The notes beneath the pieces are model-generated. The model was not told the DNA's origin and did no database searches. It was given only the letters and a program-made list of their open reading frames with translations. 64,000 bases of DNA, from the NCBI GenBank assembly GCA_029964075.1, contig CM057150.1, forward strand, positions 1,426,001 through 1,490,000, in the 5' to 3' direction. The translations under genes were made by a program, and so were the position numbers. The stretch is from Patiria pectinifera (lineage: Eukaryota; Echinodermata; Asteroidea; Valvatida; Asterinidae). Shown in pieces: positions 1 through 9,510 of this stretch (the first letter of the stretch is position 1; every line of letters begins with the position of its first letter).

Positions 1-170
1 AGGACAATAATAATGTAGTCATTACAGAAAATACAATGTAGACTCAAGGAGACCTATGTGTAATGTAATGTACATGTAGGTGGAGATCAAACATGTAATA
101 AACCTCAAGGGCTCACTATTCAAAACATACTGCCCTTACAAAATTTGTTGTGGAAAACATGTCAACATAC

Positions 171-500
171 CTTCCACCATAAAAGTGAAGACAGCTTCAA
201 CATCTGGAAATATTGGGCCAATTTGCTTGTTTGTTGCAGAACAATTCAGCTTCACCTCTGGTGTTTCTGGGATAGTGACCGTCAATGTACTTGAACTGTC
301 AAACAGATTTCCTCCAACCGATGTGCTGGAATCAACACCAGTCATTGGTGTCTTATCAAGACTCCATTGAAATGATGCCGCAGGTTTGATGCCAGATACA
401 ATGCCGGTAAATGTGTAGCTCTTCGTTGCCACCAGCTCAATGCTGCTGCCATCATTTACAGGCTGATTATTATACATGAGACGAACGTCACTTGGTGGTA
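171..500 (-). CDS. RTK-C Ig domain 2 exon
   Basis: Opens VPPSDVRLMYNNQPVNDG and has the SGIKPAASFQWSLD core, LNC as the second cysteine and exit TFMVEG before GTATGT. It is most like RTK-A Ig 2. The position of the first cysteine of the usual pair reads as YTF (no Cys), so the canonical intradomain disulfide appears to be missing. The exon is otherwise clean. Confidence 0.8.
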
Positions 501-3500
501 CTATATAACAAATATACAAAACATGAAAGACAGACAAATATGTGTGAAATAAAAACAAAACTTAGATTGCAGGAAAAGTGTAGACTGGTTACCATTTTTT
601 TCCAGTGCAAGAGGAATGTTCATGTACATGAATGTTTCCAGTGAGCATTGCAAGCTAAGCTGCTATACAATGCTCTTAGTCCAAAGAAATTGTCCTGCTT
701 TCGGTTACCCGACTAACCCTATGTTTACGGCAGCGACCCTATTTTTGTTATTGGCAAGTTATTTTTGTTTTGCTTTTTATATTAATCCTGTTGTCTTTTC
801 TGTTTTCACAAAACGCCTCTAAACAACCTTTTTACGTAAAAAAAAGTTTGTAATAAGTTTGCCTACTTACATTTGCTATTTTTGAGAAGAAATCTCCGTT
901 ATTTTTTTCCCTTCGCGACTACCCCGTCGATGCACGATTGTGAAGAATTTTGCAGATAGAAAAAAAAGTCCGTATTGACAGCACACAGTACTTTCCTTCG
1001 TCATTCACTTCAACTGACTTGACTGTCAGAGGATAATTCTCACCAACTACAAACTCATGACGAGATGTTTTCACATTGTCTCCCAGAATAATTGCTGAGT
1101 TACTTGTTGAGTCATAGAAAAATGACGATATCACCATCCGCACAACTACAACGTCTCATGCAGCGGTGCGTTGGGGACTAGTGTTTCGAAAACGTCTAAG
1201 TCTACTTGGACGACACCATTTTCTACTCCCCCGATTTTGACTTGCATTTGGCACACCTTGACAGGGTTTTCATCAGACTTCAGGAACAGGGACTGAAGTT
1301 CAATCTCAAGCTGCAAAGTGCCATCTGCTTCGGCAAGCAAGAGAGTGCACTTTAATAGCACCGCTGGAATACTGTCCGGTCAGGGTTTTTGAGATTTTTC
1401 AGTTTCTTAAGACATGTCTGGAGCTCATCCATTGTGAAGAGACCAGTTCTTGTAGGTATTTTTCTGCTATTTGATGGTTGAAGAAGGGATCATTTAGATC
1501 AGTGTGGTTATCACTGGGCTTGCCGAGTAGATTGCTGATGTGTTGGTACCACCCATCAAGTCTCTCCTCGGTTGAGTCACCTTTAATGCGGATGACTGGA
1601 GAAGCCTTCTTATGCGTGACCTCTCTTAGAACTGACCATGCTGCTGCGTGTTTGTTGTCTATGTGCAGGCTCTCTAGTTCCTCCGTCCCAGTCTTGATTT
1701 GTTCTTCTATGGCATTAGTATAGGCACAGTCAAATGAAGTTTGGTCTTCCTAAGAAGTTGGAGTACAAACACAATAGGGGTCCCCGATTGCAGGCATATA
1801 CACACTTGTGTGTGTGTGTGTGGGGGGAGGGGGGCTGTCACTGTGTTTTTGCAAGGTAATAATGACATAATAGACATCGTTATTATGTTAAACGAATTTT
1901 TTGTACATCTAAATGGAACCATTGTTCTTGAATTTACTACCTTACGGAGACATGAACACAGTAGGGAACAAAAGATTGTATACGTCTCCAGAAGAACATT
2001 TCTAAAGATGAATACGTCTCCACAAGAATTTCACGAAATAGATATATGGATTTTACTCAAACACTAGGAATTTCCAAGGTAGGTTGATCCGTCGCAAATG
2101 GAAGAGTTTTAGAAAAGGGATATTTAGTCCAAATTTCAGCCCAGGAAATTAATTCTGGTTAAAATAAGAGCATTTTGAAACTTCAATTTCACACTCGAAA
2201 ACTTTACTACACGAGAACAAAGAAATGTCTCCACAGGAATACAAATTCCAGAATGGGTGATCACAACAGGGAGAGGAGAGCAACTGCACGATACAGCCTG
2301 CATATCCTTCACCATTCTGTGCAGGTTGGGCCATTTTAGAACTTGACACTGAATAAAACCCGACTCCACCGGGCACAACGGAGAATTAGTCGAGTCCTGT
2401 CTCCACTCTCATGAGAATTTGCGCACCCCTCCATACCTCTACCCCTAATTTTCTCCTGTACATCAGACCCCTGCTACAACCCCTGGACCCTCCTCACAGT
2501 CTTAGGCTCTTGTCAATCAACGACGACCTTTATCTTATCCGGGTCCACTGCTACTCCCCCTTGAACATCTGTTGTACTTCTGCAACAAAACACATAAGGG
2601 TAACAAACCAGCTGCATTCATGTCTGCCATCATCCCTCTTCCTTATAAGAAGGGTGATCTTCAACTACCACAGAACTACAGGGGCATCACCCTAGCACCT
2701 CTCGCCACCAAGATATACAACTCTATGCTGTAAAATCGGATCACGCCACATGTCGATCCTGTTTTAAGAAGTAACCAGAACGGAATTCGGAACAGAACGG
2801 AACAGGTCCACCCTCCCACAATTACTGGCACTGATCAGACGAATAATAGAATAACTCAAGATCTCAAAGAGAAGCTCTTTGAGAAGCGTATTTGTCGACT
2901 TCTCTAAGGCTTTCGATAGTGTCAATCGAAAAACCTTGCTTCATATTCTGTTGAACTATGGTATTCCAGAGGAGACTATCGGGGCAATTGCTACTATGTA
3001 CGAAAACCCCACTTGCTTTATCCAAAGCATGGACGGACCAACCAAAGAGTTTCTCACCACAACAGGCTTTTGCAAGGAGACACACTTGCACCGATCCTAT
3101 TTGTTATCATAGTTGACTATATCCTACGGCATTCTCTGGACGTCAGCAATTCCATAGGTCTCACCATCACACCGAAGTAATCCAGGCGATAACATTGGGA
3201 CCTATCGTGTTTTTCCTTATTTACCCATCCTATCAAGATTGAAAAAAAGTGAAAACAATGGCCCAGTTGAAGCCTTTTTTTTGTGAGAGCAGTGGCCATA
3301 AATATCATTTTATCTGTTTTCCACAAAATGAGCTTTAAAAGTTACATTTTTTTAGCTGAAAGGCACAAATACCATTTGTATCACTTAAAAGTACCATTTT
3401 CGGATGTGCCAAGGTATTTGTATCATCAGAAAAAATATAAACATTAATCATACAATTTTGCGAATAAAAACTGAAAGTTATTTTTTTTGAAAGGGCATTC

Positions 3501-6156
3501 CTCTTTAATTATTTGGTTCTCATTTCCGATCGACCCTATTTTTCATCTCCCGAACAAAGAAAAAACCAATATATTTCCCACAGACCCGGTCTGGAACCCT
3601 ATTCACACAAACACAAATCGCAAATGAAAACAGAATGGTGAATATTAAATGCGGGCAGACAGTCTATGTGTTATTTAATAAGCTATTGAAAATGAATACA
3701 TGGTTTGAGGCAAATTAAGGCCTACAGCAAGCAGTGAAATTCCAAAGGATGAGAGGATGTTGCCTCTTATCATATTTGGTGTCTATAGTCTCCCTTTACT
3801 GGTATGTCATGGCTGCCACTAGACCGTGTACATCTTGCCAAAAAGTTATATATTTTATTCAGTGGTATCAAAGCACGATAAACTCATCGCAATAAACAAA
3901 CCTAGATATTTTGATTCCTTGTATTGTTTTACCAACCGACCCTCTGTCAGAGGCAAAAAAATTTAAGAACCTACAAATACAAAGGGACGCCCAGTGTCAA
4001 CATAGGGTTTGTACGTAATACCACCTTCAAGTTGTTCCTAGGGAGCTATTGACAGAGTACATTTTGTTCACTAGTCAGAATTTTTTTTAAAAGAATACTC
4101 TAAAATAATATATATATTCATCTTTTTTTTACTAGTCCAAATCTTATTCTTTCTTTCTCAAATAACAAGTTTTTGTTTCCTTATTGATATCCTAGAAATA
4201 ATCATTTGTTATTAAACCCAAAACAGCTGTGGATTTGTCGAAGACAAATACAATATCTTTCTTCATATGTTACTTTTAAACATTATTATGAACATAAAAG
4301 CCAAGTAAATTTGGCTGTGTATAAAATATTTTAATTCCATCTCACGTATGATTACTTCAGCTTAATTTTACAACATTGCCTCACCTCTGATACGGAGGTC
4401 TGAACCTCCTCTTGTAGTGGTGAAATCACTCCTTGTAAGAGAACACCAGTACTTTCCCTCGTCAGCCACTTCAACTGATTTGATAGTCAGGGGAAAATCA
4501 CCACTAGCCACAAAGTCATATCGAGAAGCATTCACAGGTCCAGGTGTAACTGATGGGTCGGAGAATGAGTCGTACTGGTAGATCAGATAACCCCCTGAAA
4601 CACTATCTGCGCCAAGCTCAGTATGTATCCACTGGAGTTCAGTAACGACAATACCTGGCGCAATACAAGTCACTACAGTTTGCTGATTGATATTAGCCCA
4701 TCCTGCTGTGGTAATAATAACACTCTGAGCTGCTGTCCCTGAGCAAAAAAAAAGTGCACTTGTGAATTATTTTAGGTTAATTCTGGATAAGAGTTTTAAA
4801 ATGTACGAAATTTCAAAGGACACGTCATACTTGTAAATCGTTTTTATTTGGCAAGTAGACTAACCAAGCTTTCAAAAACAGTTTTTATTTTTCTTCTGCT
4901 GCACCTGGATTAATTTTAATCAAGGCTTGAAGTTTGGGGAAACGGAAATAGTTTTCCCCCTATTTTGTGATGGGAATTTGAGCTCCCCTCTGTTACAGTT
5001 TTTATGCTTCAAAGATATTTATTATTGGTTGACTATGAAGTCTGATTAACCCTCATTATCCACCACTTCAGACTTTTAACTCAAAAGATGAAATATGACA
5101 TTTTTGTACCATTGAAAAAAAAAGTATTTTTGTTACATGAAAACATATTTTGGGTTAAAAGTGGAATTCCTATCTTCTATCAAAGTGACCTCAAAATGAT
5201 ATCCTTTGATGCACAGTTATTCTGATATTGCATCTCAAAATCCGTCCCGTCAGTCACAATTTACTCCTTCGTTATATTTTTGTCCCGTCTGTCACATATT
5301 ATTTTGATCACCTCTATATTAAAAACAAGGTAAACATAAGACTCTTTGTACTTCATAGTATAGTTTATGTCTTTCTTAAAAATAATATGATTGACCAATT
5401 TATCAAAAAAGTAAACCAAATTTTAATTATAAAAACACCCTGTTCAGCCTTTTGGGCAGTCTTCAATTACTTTACCTGCCTTCTTAGCCATGTCAATAAT
5501 ACTTTGCTACTGTTTGCATGTACTGTGCATGCACACTACACAGGTGGTATATTAATGGTATTGGGAGGGGGTCCCTTAACCCTAAAGCAGCTGGGTTGTT
5601 TGGGACCATCTCTCAAACTTTTGCCATATTGCTTGTTTACTGTTTGGTAATCAGTTGATTGCTGCCTTCTCATTGACATATTGCCGATCCCCTCATTGAC
5701 GGTGGTATTGGTAACTGTCTGAGTTTAGGAGGTGTCGGTGTTTTAAACCGGTTGGAGTCTGGATGCTGATAATTACCCGAGCCTTAACCGGAGCCTTTTG
5801 GCTCGGGTAATGATCAATAACCTGACTCTAACCGGTCTTAAACAGAGTTTTTTAACTGACCCAGTACACAGTTATTCCCTTCAACTGATTACCAAACAAG
5901 CAATATGGCAAAGGTTTGAGAGATTAATCAAATAAACAACTTGCATCCTACAGTTATGTACTTCACAGCTGTCCGTATTCCCCGTTTTCGTCATAGCCGA
6001 ACAATTTTACAATCCAGAGTACAGAAGAATAAGATAACAATGTTACATTTCAAACAATATATTAATAAATCAATGACAGGTCGAAACTTTTTTGTTACCT
6101 CCATGAAAAAACGACAACCCAGCTACGATGATTTGAAAAATGACTACCAACGCCAT
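171..6156 (-). CDS. RTK-C: third Ig receptor of the array, 5' part only
   Basis: Partial gene running off the left edge. Exons seen: 6156-6099 (signal peptide), 4738-4385 (V-type Ig) and 500-171 (Ig 2), all with good AG/GT sites and phase 1. The first exon and Ig 2 match RTK-A and RTK-B in sequence and position. A tyrosine kinase end is therefore inferred but not visible. The intron between the V and Ig 2 exons holds a decayed duplicate V exon and LINE debris. The start is 12.4 kb from the RTK-A 3' end, similar to the 11.9 kb between RTK-A and RTK-B. Confidence 0.75.
960..1143 (-). pseudogene. Decayed duplicate V-type Ig exon of RTK-C
   Basis: The minus strand reads FFYDSTSNSAIILGDN, then NYPLTVKSVEVNDEGKY, closely matching the second half of the RTK-C V exon (FPLTIKSVEVADEGKYWC). 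One base is lost at the YWC codons, which shifts the frame. The 5' half of the exon is absent and unrelated sequence starts at about 1144. It is a relic of a tandem V-exon duplication, probably skipped in mRNA. Confidence 0.7.
1144..1740 (-). mobile_element. LINE fragment (linker and early RT region)
   Basis: Read on the minus strand, 1740-1380 gives a peptide with HIDNKHAAAWSVLREVTHKK, GWYQHISNLLG and a later LKKLKN. This is typical of the stretch between the endonuclease and reverse transcriptase of non-LTR retrotransposons (Craft/RTE-like). The part from about 1380 to 1144 is open in one frame but I do not recognise it. The fragment abuts the broken V exon. Confidence 0.55.
1925..2260. repeat. 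Dispersed 335-bp repeat, copy 1
   Basis: Matches 25957-26290 in the same orientation with about nine single-base differences. I do not recognise the family. The shared part starts TTCTTGAATTTACTACCTTA and ends CAGAATGGGTG. Confidence 0.8.
2560..3190 (+). mobile_element. LINE reverse-transcriptase fragment
   Basis: The plus strand contains IPLPYKKGD, NYRGITLAPLATKIYNSML, and then FVDFSKAFDSVNRK and NYGIPEETIGAIATMYEN, which are reverse transcriptase motifs of a non-LTR element. Stops (for example TAA right after KIYNSML) and frame changes show that it is dead. It lies in the RTK-C intron, in opposite orientation to the gene and to the LINE piece at 1144-1740. Confidence 0.75.
3191..4384. other. 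RTK-C intron, no recognised gene
   Basis: AT-rich sequence with short T-runs. I see no exon, RNA gene or terminal-repeat structure in it. Confidence 0.5.
4385..4738 (-). CDS. RTK-C exon 2: N-terminal V-type Ig domain
   Basis: A 118-residue exon opening TAAQSVIITTAGW, with cysteines in VTC and KYWC and the ADEGKYWCSL signature, exiting in DLRIRG before GTGAGG. It is open throughout, phase 1-1. The acceptor is TGCTCAG after a T-run. Confidence 0.85.
5608..5924. mobile_element. Foldback (inverted-repeat) element
   Basis: Outer arms 5608-5657 and 5882-5924 are inverted copies (CTCAAACTTTTGCCATATTG against its complement), one with a short insertion. Inside are two more nested stems: AACCGG...CCGGTT at about 5738 and 5839, and TAATTACCCGAGCC paired with GGCTCGGGTAATGATC. 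There is no coding sequence. It lies just 5' of the V exon of RTK-C, in intron 1. Confidence 0.7.
6099..6156 (-). CDS. RTK-C exon 1: signal peptide
   Basis: Encodes MALVVIFQIIVAGLSFFHG and ends GGAG before GTAACA in phase 1. It is 58 nt, the same as RTK-B exon 1, and the ATGGCG start is shared by all three genes. It was found by looking for the RTK-A/B pattern, so the identification rests on paralogy as well as on hydrophobicity. Confidence 0.75.
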
Positions 6157-6387
6157 TGCACTCCGTTTTGGGTTTAAGGGACTAGCCTACAGCACTGAAT
6201 GATATTATAACACTGTCAGATGCATAGTGTTATGCTGTGAACTTGTTGAATGCATGCACTGAGTTTGAACCCGGAAACCCTTTTATTAGGATGAATGAAC
6301 AATGCATGCGGGGACAAACACTCGCTTTTAGCGCTATGAAAGGAGTAATTGTGCAATACCACTGGGTGGAATGTGAGGTTCATGAGA

Positions 6388-6787
6388 AACTAGTTGTTAT
6401 GAAGCCCGGGAAGGGACAGGGTGGAATTTTTTTTTTGGAATTTCCTAATTCGTTCGCACGAATTACTAATTCGTTCGCACGAATTGCTAATTCGTTCGCA
6501 CGAATTCCTATTTCGTTCGCACGAATTCCTAATTCGTTCCCACGAATTAGTCATTCGTTCCCACGAATTCCTATTCGTAATTCGTAGTTCGCACGAATTC
6601 CTAATTCGTTCCCACGAATAACTAATTCGTTCGCACGAATAAGTATTTCGTTCGAATGAATTTCTAATTCGTGCGAACGAATTACTAATTCGTTCCCACG
6701 AATTTATTATTACTAAGTGCGAACGAATTAGCGAACTCCAAAAATTGTTTTCCACCCTGTCCCTTTCCGGGCTTCATAAGTTGTCCA
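6388..6787. mobile_element. Inverted-arm element enclosing a palindromic 21-bp minisatellite
   Basis: Arms ATGAAGCCCGGGAAGGGACA (about 6399) and its inverted copy (about 6759-6778) extend through GGGTGGAA. Between them (6437-6735) lie about a dozen units of AATTCGTTCGCACGAATTNCT, itself palindromic. Every reading frame across it gives repeated nonsense peptides. It sits about 230 bp upstream of RTK-C exon 1. Confidence 0.8.
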
Positions 6788-7681
6788 TATTAATTTCCTA
6801 AACTATGGCTGAATCACTTATTAATTAAAGAGGGCGCTCTTTAAAATATGCAATACATCGCAGTCCTTTATGGAGGAATGAATGGAGTTCTCAGACTCCT
6901 GGTTCTTTTCAGAACCTCACAAAGTCACGGAAGCGCTTCTTGTCACCTGGTCAATCCGTAAACTGACTCTTACTGCTTACTTTACCGAGCAAACCTTCAT
7001 ATCATATCTAACGTGTTTATTATGCGAGTTTTGTTCACATCTAGAGTGCATCACCCAAAGTAAATGTAGATTTTCTTTGGCCATAATCAACCAAATTTGG
7101 TTCATGTTCATTTTAACCCTCACTCTAGATAGCTATTCTTTGCATTCAATTTCGTGTTTGTTCCCTTATACTTGTGTTCTTATAAAGTTCATTAGCACGG
7201 TCATTTTAATTGGGGGGGGGGTATTTTCTTGAAAAGGGCACTCGCACATTCGTGCTGAAATATAGACACATTTTTTTTCTCCGGACACTTGGCCTCCGTA
7301 AAATCAAATAGTTTGGTGGTGGTGGTGGTGGTGGTGGTGCTTTTCAAAACCGATGACTGTGCACACTAATGGACAATAAATGGTGCTTTTCAGGGCAATA
7401 CATGAGATACATGCGCGAAATTCAAAACAAAGGCAACCACAACGGCAGATGGCACAAAAAACGGCACGATTTTTTTTTTTTAAAGGGCACTTGTTCAGGA
7501 AAAAAGGGCACCCTTTTACAAAATATTGGGGGTAAGTGCCGGTGAAAAAAAGGGCATTTGAATGGAAAAGGGCAGACTTTTCAAAATATTTGGGAGGGGG
7601 AATTCCCCCATTAACCCCCCCCCCCCCACCCACCCACCCTTCTGGCTACGCCTAAGTCTAGTTCAAATGGACCAACGTGTA
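6788..7681. other. Spacer upstream of RTK-C with low-complexity sequence
   Basis: Contains a (GGT)n tract at 7313-7340 and poly-G/poly-C stretches ending in GGCTACGCC at about 7640-7652. No gene is seen. Confidence 0.5.
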
Positions 7682-8200
7682 TTAAAGCCCGAGTCCATCA
7701 TTTGCAGCTATCCAAAAAAGTAACTGGCATAATTATTGTTGGAAAACATACTGGTTGAAAAATAGTAAGGGGACTAAACTCCCTGTGAAATTATCCTTTC
7801 TGGCAAGCTCTCATTTTGAAGAAATCAACGAAAGAAGGCATTTCCAACGGTGTTTCTTAAGAAGCACCGTAGGAAAATTTAAATTAGTTGTTCGTTTTGT
7901 TATTCGGCGCAGCGCGCACAAGCATTGGAACGACGCACAGGCGCGCGCGGTTGCTATAATTCGTCGGATCAGTGCGCGACATCGCGTAAAGCTGCAATTC
8001 AAAACAATTCGAAACATGATTTAGCAACTTTTGATTTTAAATTGAGATCCTAGAATGCTGTTTTTCTCGGAATATGAAGCTGAAGCTGAGCTGAAACTTC
8101 AACAAGTGAGTTGTTCAGTATCCTTTATTAGATTTTGAACACTTTTGTTGCTTCAAACGAACAAAAAGAACTTATTACAAATGATGGACTATAGCTTTAA
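7682..8200. mobile_element. MITE with TTAA-flanked terminal inverted repeats, copy 1
   Basis: Terminal repeats at 7682-7704 and 8178-8200 match at 20 of 23 positions (AGTCCATCATTTG core), and each end carries TTAA, as expected of a TTAA target duplication (piggyBac-like). It is about 519 bp and non-coding. A related, reverse-oriented copy ends at 34307. Confidence 0.7.
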
Positions 8201-8406
8201 GCAAGAGTTAAGATCAGATAATGCCGACATTGCTACTGCAAATTACAATGCCTTCATTAATTGCTTTCATCAATAAAATACATTATTGTTTGTAAATGTT
8301 TGAGTGTTCTTCTTTTGCATTACTGAATAATGCAGAATGCCCAAAACATTCTAAATCATAATTTCCATCACTCGACATTAGGCCTATTGTTTACTAATAA
8401 AAACAT

Positions 8407-8706
8407 TTCAACATAAAGCCTGGTGTTTAAACTTATCCATTCGTGTCTTTTGTCGTTGGAAGCCTGGCACCGTAATGTCTTTCCATGATGGCTCCATGTT
8501 GGCGATAAGGTAGCTATACTAGTGCTGGTAGTCAACTTATCAGCACCTGTAACATTCACAGAGACCAAGTGAATGATGCCGCTGGGTTGATGTCTGGTAC
8601 CTCACAAGTGAGCTGGTGATTCATACCTTCCAAAAGATACGCTGTATTACCAGCAGAAGGGTATAACTTGTGGATGAGTCCGATAAGAGGGTAGTTTTAG
8701 GTAGCA
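8407..8706 (-). pseudogene. Isolated, frameshifted Ig-domain exon
   Basis: The minus strand gives YLLEGMNHQLTCEVPDINPA and ASFTWSL, then a stop. In another frame follow VTGADKLTTSTSIATLSPTW and HGKTLRCQASN, then NTRLYVE. Together these are the two halves of an Ig domain (LTC...LRC) split by a frame change. A phase-1 style acceptor is visible at 8708-8707 but the donor is degenerate. It sits upstream of RTK-C, so it is a remnant of a lost array member or another Ig gene. Confidence 0.7.
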
Positions 8707-8814
8707 CTGAATCCAAAGAATTAGATTAAAAACAATAATGATCAGTAAATGCACTAAACACGTCAATACTGATTCTTGTCTGGTCGTTTATATTTTAAGT
8801 GAATTGAATAACGA

Positions 8815-9510
8815 GATGCAGTGGCAGGGTTAGCGAAAGTTGTGAGACGACTGCTTAGAATTGGGATTGATAGATGAAACAAGCAGCAGATCCATGAGTA
8901 TCTTAATCAAAACGAGATTATATGGGAATTCAACACACCGGCAGCTTCCCACACGGGAGGATCGTGGGAGAGACTAGATAAGAACAACCAGAAAAATTCT
9001 GAGCACTGTAATGAAGTAGCAAGTTCTGTATGATGAAAGCCTTTCAACCATTATGTGCTTGGTTGAATCAGTGATCAACGGTCGACCACCTTCAGTAGTA
9101 TCTGATGACGTGAAGGATCCAGAACCCTTGACACCAAACCATCTCCTGTTGCGTCAGAGAAGCGCGTTGCCAGTTGATGTGTTCAAGAAACATGACCAGT
9201 ACAGCCGTAACAGGTTGCGACAGGTGCAGTATATGGCTGATATCTTTTGGCACAGATGGATTAGAGAATATCTTCCCACACTGCAGCTGCGAAGCAAGTG
9301 GAATGAGCCAAAACGGAACATTAAGATCGAAGAAATCGTGCTCATTGTTTAGGAACAACCTAGAAACCAGTGGTCCTTGGAGAGATCGAGAGTCGTGGAG
9401 ATTTACGCTGGCGAAGACAAGCTGGTCCGATCGGCAAAAATATAGACAGATCAACTACTCTTGTATAGCCAATCCACAAGCTGTGCCTAATGGAGTCTGT
9501 AGAAGGTCGG
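8815..9510 (+). mobile_element. BEL/Pao LTR-retrotransposon fossil (3' pol part)
   Basis: The reading includes the end of an integrase region and the adjoining DUF5641-type segment (motifs such as DPEPLTPNHLL and RQVQYMADIFWHRW). It is a fragment only, broken in several places, with no gag and no long terminal repeats recognised beside it. Age is not measurable here. Confidence 0.75.

Noticed and set aside
5228-5650. 140-codon plus-strand open frame
   Set aside because: It is AT-rich with no domain and ends in the arm of a foldback element.
6421-6755. Regular repeats that resemble a CRISPR array or a repetitive protein
   Set aside because: The units are contiguous with no unique spacers, and the repeated peptides occur in several frames on both strands because the unit is palindromic. 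It is a minisatellite.
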